Shown one piece after another: positions 59,021 to 64,000 of a DNA stretch of 64,000 bases; the first letter of the stretch is position 1; the number at the start of each line of letters is the position of its first letter. This DNA comes from Lactarius indigo (Eukaryota > Basidiomycota > Agaricomycetes > Russulales > Russulaceae). Made by a program: the position numbers and the translations under genes. Location of the stretch: NCBI GenBank assembly GCA_025766275.1, contig JAFKAC010000009.1:1240001-1304000 (forward strand), in the 5' to 3' direction. Below the pieces are notes generated by a model. The model was not told the DNA's origin, made no database searches, and saw only the letters and a program-made list of their open reading frames with translations.

Positions 59021-59322
59021 TTTAGGATCTAACAAGAGTCGCTATCCCTCAGCGTGCCGGAGCAACGAGCTGGGATTATGATACCGTACCTAACAAGAGT
59101 CGCTACTACGGTTTGGAGTCAGTTAGGTGTCGGTAGGTAAAGTATGAGTAAAGTCACTTACTCCCTCAGCGTGCCGGAGCAACGAGCTGAGGGCGCATAC
59201 AAGCATGTAATCGACTATATAAGGTATTTTCCGTTTATGCATGCCAAAGACTTGTAAGGGTAAATTCGTAATTCCCCTGTTTCATCAGCGGGGATCATCG
59301 CCCATTTCCAGAAACTTCTACA
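59021..59322 (-). repeat. Copia 5' LTR
   Basis: 302 bases. It differs from the other LTR at 59058, 59085 and 59253, each a C/T difference at a CpG. It is followed by the target duplication TTGCT. Confidence 0.95.
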
Positions 59323-61013
59323 TTGCTCCGCCTGTGCGATGCTCATTGGAAAGCTGACACTTTAATTGGCGTGGTGTTCCTGCAGCGAAGCATGGCCGAA
59401 AGCAAGGCAGCGTCGAACCGCGCCCACGCCGCTTCTTCAATACCTCCTGACGATACCTCGGAACCACCCACTGCGCCAATCCCGCAAGTTTGGGACGTGG
59501 CACCTGTGAACGCGGCAAAGCGTGCCCTCGAGTTGAGCCCTGGTCCCAAATCCCCTTCGGCATCGCAGGCTCAAAAGCACAGCAAGGATGGCATCGCACT
59601 CACTGGACAGAAGACTACGGGCCCTCCCGTTTCCTCAAATCGTAAGTACTCTATTTGGTGAAGTTTAAACACTAACTCGTACTTGCATGCAGAGCCCCTA
59701 CATGCACGCAAGCTCGTTCCTACCTTCCTCAGTCGCACCAAGGAGATCAACGCAGAGCCCCCATCAACGAATCTCCATCCTGTCTTCGTCGATCCATCTG
59801 GTGCGTCCACCCCACTTTTATGACCTACACCATTCTGACTCGAGGTCGAATGCAGCCGATAACCTTATCGGTGAGTCGAAATTCTCTGCGAGCACACTAC
59901 CATTGACTGTCCTCACAGCGGTCCTCACCTCTGAATTTCCCGCCTTGACAAACGCCGTCGCCCTCGTTCGCTCCATGAATGCACAGATGTTGTTTAAGCA
60001 AGGCAAATCTTCCCACAATGTCACGACGCTGCTCAAGCAAGTGCAATTCGCAGACCCGGGTTCACCAGACATCGACGAAGACAATACATGTCTAAGTTGG
60101 GGCCATGATCTATTCACGGCAGGTGGTATCAGCCCGTCATCCTCACTCACCACCTGGGAGGATGTCGGCAGCGTTGCCACCGCCTTCAAATTAGTGGCAG
60201 CCGCCCTCAAGACATGTCGGGAAGCGCGGCTAATGTGCACGAACACTGGAACGCCACAGACGGGTGGCTTCATTAGCGACGTTTATCTCGAGAAAATTCT
60301 CGAATGTCTGGAGAACTGTTGGGTCGGCGCTGGCGGGGTACGTATTCGACTATTCCGAGTTTTTTTTTTATCTCATTATTGTATGATAGGTGATTACTTC
60401 TCGTGTCCCGGTCCTCCCCACCACACCACCTACCCCTTCCTATCGTGATGTCGCGATGTCGCCCCCAAAGCGTAGGGTCCTGCTCAAAGTCAAGCAGCCA
60501 ATGCCCGCCACAAATACCATTGCCCCAACCAGTATCCCAGCAGCTTCCACAGAAAATGACTCTACCAGTGCTCATCAGCCTGCCGCCGAAACAGAACCCA
60601 CGCAAGAGCCTTCAGTGGCGTTAGATGAGGTGCGTTGGGTTCAATTGTGACCTCCAAGCTGCTCACCCACACCCTGTAGGGAACTCGCGCAGATGCCACG
60701 TCGTTGAAGTGTCTTCAAGTATCGGAACTGCTTACCTGGATCAGCGACAACAAGCTCAGTGCGCCAAAGTCAAGGCGCAAGGACGGTGCGTTGTATACAT
60801 TCGAGTTCTGGCCTTGCAGAGTAATGACCATGGCACAGAACTCATTGCGGCCATTGTCAAGTCCTCGGAATTCGCACATGTCTCCAAGTCTGCCATCCAA
60901 GAAATTGTCGACAATGTGAGGTTCTCATTTCGTACTTCCCCATGCTGACCCCATGTCGTCAGCGCAAGGTCGTGAAAGGGTCAAAAAGGCAGCTCGCTGC
61001 TGCACCACCTTAG
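59323..61013 (+). pseudogene. Unrecognised host gene, 3' part, after the copia insertion
   Basis: The frame resumes at the target duplication (LRLCDAHWKADTLIGVVFLQ) and splices on through exons ending at 59641 and 59800 (QPLHARKLVPTFLSRTKEIN). Further parts are SEFPALTNAVALVRSMNAQM, GGFISDVYLEKILECLENCW, a basic proline-rich segment (MSPPKRRVLLKVKQPMPA) and a last exon ending KGSKRQLAAAPP at 61013. A one-base frame break lies near 60820 (between FEFWPC and NDHGTELIAAIVKSSEF). No family is recognised. Apart from the insertion and this break the gene looks recently alive. Confidence 0.55.
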
Positions 61014-61094
61014 TGCGCACGCACGGGGAGGCTCTGATCGCTTTGACACTTTCATCAAAATACCCAGTTTGGTTTGTCGGTGCTTGAGATTCTT

Positions 61095-61107
61095 GGGGGG
61101 GGGGGGG
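61095..61107. repeat. Run of 13 G
   Basis: An uninterrupted G tract just before the start of the GACTTGGGATGAC-rich repeat. Such tracts are prone to length error. Confidence 0.8.
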
Positions 61108-61194
61108 TTTTCTGAATTTTTTAACATACATACGATGACCAGTATACCCTGAGCATGACTGCCGGTGAATATATTTGACTTCAGAGTGCACAAA

Positions 61195-61629
61195 AAGGAC
61201 GCTTGATGACTGAATGCGTGACAAATTTTGACTGGGGAATTGTCCCCAAATGACTTGAAGTGACTAGATCGGACTTGAGATGACCGATAAAACAGTAAAT
61301 ATTGACTAAAACAGACTTGGGATGACCAACAAAATGACCGAAACGGACTTGGGATGACCATCGAAATGGCATATTTTGACTAGATCGGACCTGGGATGAC
61401 TAACTAAATGTTTACAGAACTGTCCCAAAATGACTTGAGACGACTTGGATCGCACACGGGGTGACTTAATTTGACTTCGGCTAACTCCAACAAGTCGACT
61501 ATTCTAAGTCATTTTTTGGTCAACCTGTCACGGAAATTTTGCAGATTCACTGTTTGAGGTCATTTTGACTCCCGATGACCAATTTCTGACCGCCAGCTGA
61601 CCCGGGCCGACTTTTTCGTTTTTACTGAG
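61195..61629. repeat. GACTTGGGATGAC-rich repeat (copy 2 of the dispersed repeat)
   Basis: The phrase GACTTGGGATGACC or a close variant recurs at about 61273, 61311, 61344 and 61389, with TGACTAGATCGGACTTGA-like links, and GACTTG/TTTTGACT words fill the rest. Its last 23 bases (61607-61629, ending TTTTTACTGAG) are the reverse complement of the start of the repeat at 38135. No coding frame passes through it. Confidence 0.65.
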
Positions 61630-63349
61630 AATGACGTCTGATGCAGAAGCTAACTCGGTGAGTTTGTCGAGATCAGACAGATGCAATTGGTTATGGCCGG
61701 TCTAGGCCGGACCGACGAAGGAGCGGTGGCGTAGAGCACAGTCTTTGAGTGAACGAACGAGGCGGCACGTGCTCATTTCGTGCCGCCGCCTGTCTTTCCA
61801 AGCTCTCGACTGGTTCAAGAATAATCGTCCGCCTACCACACCCAATAATTGCCAGGATCGGTAATGAGGCTCCATGTCTTCCTACCATCGTCAGCTCACT
61901 CGGGCCGCTTCAGGAGGGTCCCACCTGCCCGTTGCGATTTCGCCGAGGAAACGCAAACGCCTCGTCCCCGATCGGGAAGCTCTTTGTACTTCCGCCCGCT
62001 CTCTATGCAGTCTGCCAGCCTTAAGCCACTTCCCAGCACCGTGAGTCAGTGTTCTTCCCTCTTGGCGCTATACCAAACCTAAAACGGAGAGCAAGGCAGT
62101 GACTCGCAAAAAAGCCCTTGAAAAAGCCTGGCCTGGAAAGATATCGCTGACTCAGCTTAAAGATTAGGTGAGGGGCGAAGCATTGGTTGCTGGATTGTCG
62201 ATTATCAATCGTCCTGCTCTAGTGTTCGTGCAACTGGGTGAGGTATCTGCTTCGACCCCGGCCCGAACAGATCATGGAGCCATTGGGGCCATGATGACGT
62301 GACCCGTTATCACAACATAACCTTCACAGGAAAACTAGTGAGGACCACGGCCCACGTTGGTCTTTTCGGTAAGAGCTGCGCAGCAAGAGGAACGGATTAA
62401 CCCCAAGGTACTTCTATTCGCCTTCGGCGGTAGGTGGCTCGGTTATCACGGCATCAATGTTGGGCTCTTTCCGAAGTCATGTGAAGACGCTTCGTCTTTA
62501 TGTAGTATCTTTCACATGGGGTGGACAATACCTCAGTAGTAACCTGGAGAGGGTCAGATGCTTGATCAGCCGTTTCACTTAGTATAGATTCGCGAAGGGG
62601 CTAGTCGCACCGGTAGGGGCCCAGCGGCCAGGGCAGCCTGGGAGATCCGAGAATTTAATGTCATCACTCATGGCCTGAGAAAACCTTTACATTCCCTCAT
62701 ACTGTATATGTGCAGTGTGCACGAGTTGGAACAGCGCCAAGAATCTTGATCAAGTTGTTGACACCTTTCACACGGAGAGATGGTGTCAATGTCGAGACCG
62801 AAGCTTCGGTTGGCCTTTGCAATACCGTTGTTCGCCCTCGCTACATCTTTGTTTCGGATTTAACAACACCAGACCCCACAGATTCGCCTCACGTTCTGGT
62901 GGATATGGGTATAGAGCTTGAGTACAACGGGGGTTTATTGGGCTGGCTTAGTCTGGCTAGGAGATGCGGGAGAACGTGCCCCAAACGCGGTAGCAGCGGA
63001 GCCCAAAACACCAACGCTCGTTGAGATAAGGCCGGGTGACGCTGTCGATGGTTACATTGTGGTCGCCGAATCACCAATCTGGTGGCTTCATGCCATAGCA
63101 CAACAACCGTGATACAGCATAAAGAGCTGCACCCGGTCATTCAGTAGAATATCAGGACTAATTTTGCCGACGGGAAAGGCGAGCGTGCTCACTGGCGCTC
63201 ACTCATTAAAAGGAACCAGGCAGGTTTACAAACCATGGTACTGCAGTGCACTACTCCATAGTTAATGTGAATTGTATAGGTTTGAGTTACTCAAGGCTCG
63301 GGCTGACAATACTCGTGTTACAATATCCTCCCGTTGGGTCCCTACTCCT
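61630..63349. other. Intergenic, nothing supportable
   Basis: Only short overlapping frames are present; no domain, splice pattern or RNA structure could be recognised. It ends at the 3' end of the second NAD(P)-binding gene. Confidence 0.4.
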
Positions 63350-63998
63350 TCACTTCTGTGCGATGATTACTTCCACCTCCGGTCGGACACTTTCGATGAA
63401 ATCTTTGGTGGTCTTCAATGGCTTCCAACCCAGTGCTCTGCTCCTCTTCGCCTTGCAGCGTGCATTACTGCCGAGAAAGACTCCCTGAGACATACGTTGT
63501 GGCATTAGTTTCACCAGTTATTCAGACAATAAGGAAAATGTAATCACCCCGAAGTACTTCTGTGCCTCCTCAGCAGTAAATGGCGTCGGTTCTGGACTCT
63601 TTCCCTTGCCCAGGTCATATAAAGCTTGCGAGTATGCTTTTGCCAGGTCGTACAACTTATATTCATCGCTAGCACCGAAGTAGTATCCCTCGCGACCATG
63701 CGGCGTGTTTGAATTGGACAAAGCGGCGTCGAGAATAATTTGGTATAATTCTGCCTCTGGACTGGAGTTGAGAAAACGGTGATACATTAGAGAGACAGTG
63801 ACTCACGTTCGTGAACCTCCACGTTCGGCCAAATATTCTTTCCCTCGCCGATCATTCCTCCTTGCCCCCTGTCCAGGCTAGCCTTGATCGCGGTAGGAAC
63901 TTGTTGGGAGTAAGCATGGGAAATGCCGAGATCGAAAAGGTTTCCAGTGGCGATTCCATAAATGGTTGAAGGCAAAACTATGTACGTGCGTACATAAC
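63350..63998 (-). CDS. NAD(P)-binding (NmrA/epimerase-like) protein, intact 3' part
   Basis: Three exons, 63807-63998, 63548-63756 and 63350-63484, join in phase and reach the last two bases of the window; the gene starts beyond it. The visible C-terminal part reads YVRTYIVLPSTIYGIATGNL, MIGEGKNIWPNVEVHEQAEL, IILDAALSNSNTPHGREGYY, LYDLAKAYSQALYDLGKGK, EEAQKYFGGVFLGSNARCKA, ALGWKPLKTTKDFIESV and ends IIAQK. The Rossmann glycine motif must lie upstream, out of view. The family covers NAD(P)H-dependent reductases and NmrA-like regulators. Unlike the copy at 37082-38134, all exon junctions and the GREGYYFGASDEY segment are kept. Confidence 0.85.
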
Positions 63999-64000
63999 CT

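Larger units (their letters stand above)
53728..59322 (-). mobile_element. Ty1/copia retrotransposon, complete outline but decayed, 5595 bp
   Basis: Two 302-base LTRs (53728-54029 and 59021-59322) differ at three positions. The 5-base target duplication TTGCT lies at 53723-53727 and 59323-59327. On the minus strand the order is gag, protease, integrase, RT-RNase H, as in Ty1/copia. Gag and integrase are broken by several frameshifts, and RT has a TGA just before its main frame, so it is non-autonomous. It sits in the reading frame of a host gene. Confidence 0.95.

Noticed and set aside
1..64000. Bacterial-type operons, CRISPR arrays, rRNA genes
   Set aside because: None seen; spliced genes throughout identify the window as fungal nuclear DNA.

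Overview
The window is nuclear DNA of a filamentous basidiomycete. Genes are split by many introns of about 45-80 bases with clear GT..AG (occasionally GC..AG) ends. There is a DUF6535 membrane protein, a large divergent G-alpha, and fungal-type FAS2 and ATG15. I infer a member of the Ceratobasidiaceae (Rhizoctonia-like); this rests on gene content only and was not checked by a search.

Layout. (1) 0-3.4 kb: the 3' end of FAS2 faces a POF1-like NMN adenylyltransferase, which diverges from the mRNA-export helicase DBP5. (2) 3.4-11.2 kb: about 8 kb with no gene I can defend, holding a hairpin-forming inverted repeat and an odd T-run/A-run junction. (3) 11.3-13.0 kb: a DUF6535 membrane-protein gene with a frameshift, followed by a degenerate tandem repeat. 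(4) 15.4-35.5 kb: a compact housekeeping block, namely ATG15 lipase (-), TAN1 (+), capping protein beta CAP2 (+), PPIL3-type cyclophilin (-), an extended G-alpha (+), ASA1 (-), a TM-SH3 protein (-), a hexose-transporter-like MFS protein (-) and a single-pass membrane protein (-). For most of these the splice phases close exactly. (5) 37.1-38.1 kb and 63.35-64 kb: two copies of an NAD(P)-binding (NmrA/epimerase-like) gene. The first is damaged; the second is intact but cut by the window end. (6) 40.6-59.3 kb: a transposon-rich block with a complete 7.8-kb Ty3/gypsy chromovirus, a Tnp2/CACTA-type transposase gene, and a complete but decayed 5.6-kb Ty1/copia element inserted in the reading frame of an unrecognised host gene. 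(7) 61.1-61.6 kb: a GACTTGGGATGAC-rich short repeat whose end is shared with the repeat that abuts the damaged NAD(P)-binding copy.

The most interesting signals are in the mobile DNA. The gypsy element carries an 11-base sequence two bases after its 5' LTR that is complementary to the predicted 5' end of its own transcript, the hallmark of Tf1/sushi-type self-priming. The copia element has a primer site matching the anticodon arm of initiator tRNA-Met (half-tRNA priming). All four LTR-LTR mismatches in the two elements lie at CpG sites, and all three premature stops are TGA where CGA is the likely ancestor. The Tnp2 gene is intact but strongly CpG-poor. Together these point to cytosine methylation and deamination acting on repeats. 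In the gene block, three neighbouring genes each seem to need a GC-AG intron, and the G-alpha has lost the catalytic switch II glutamine.
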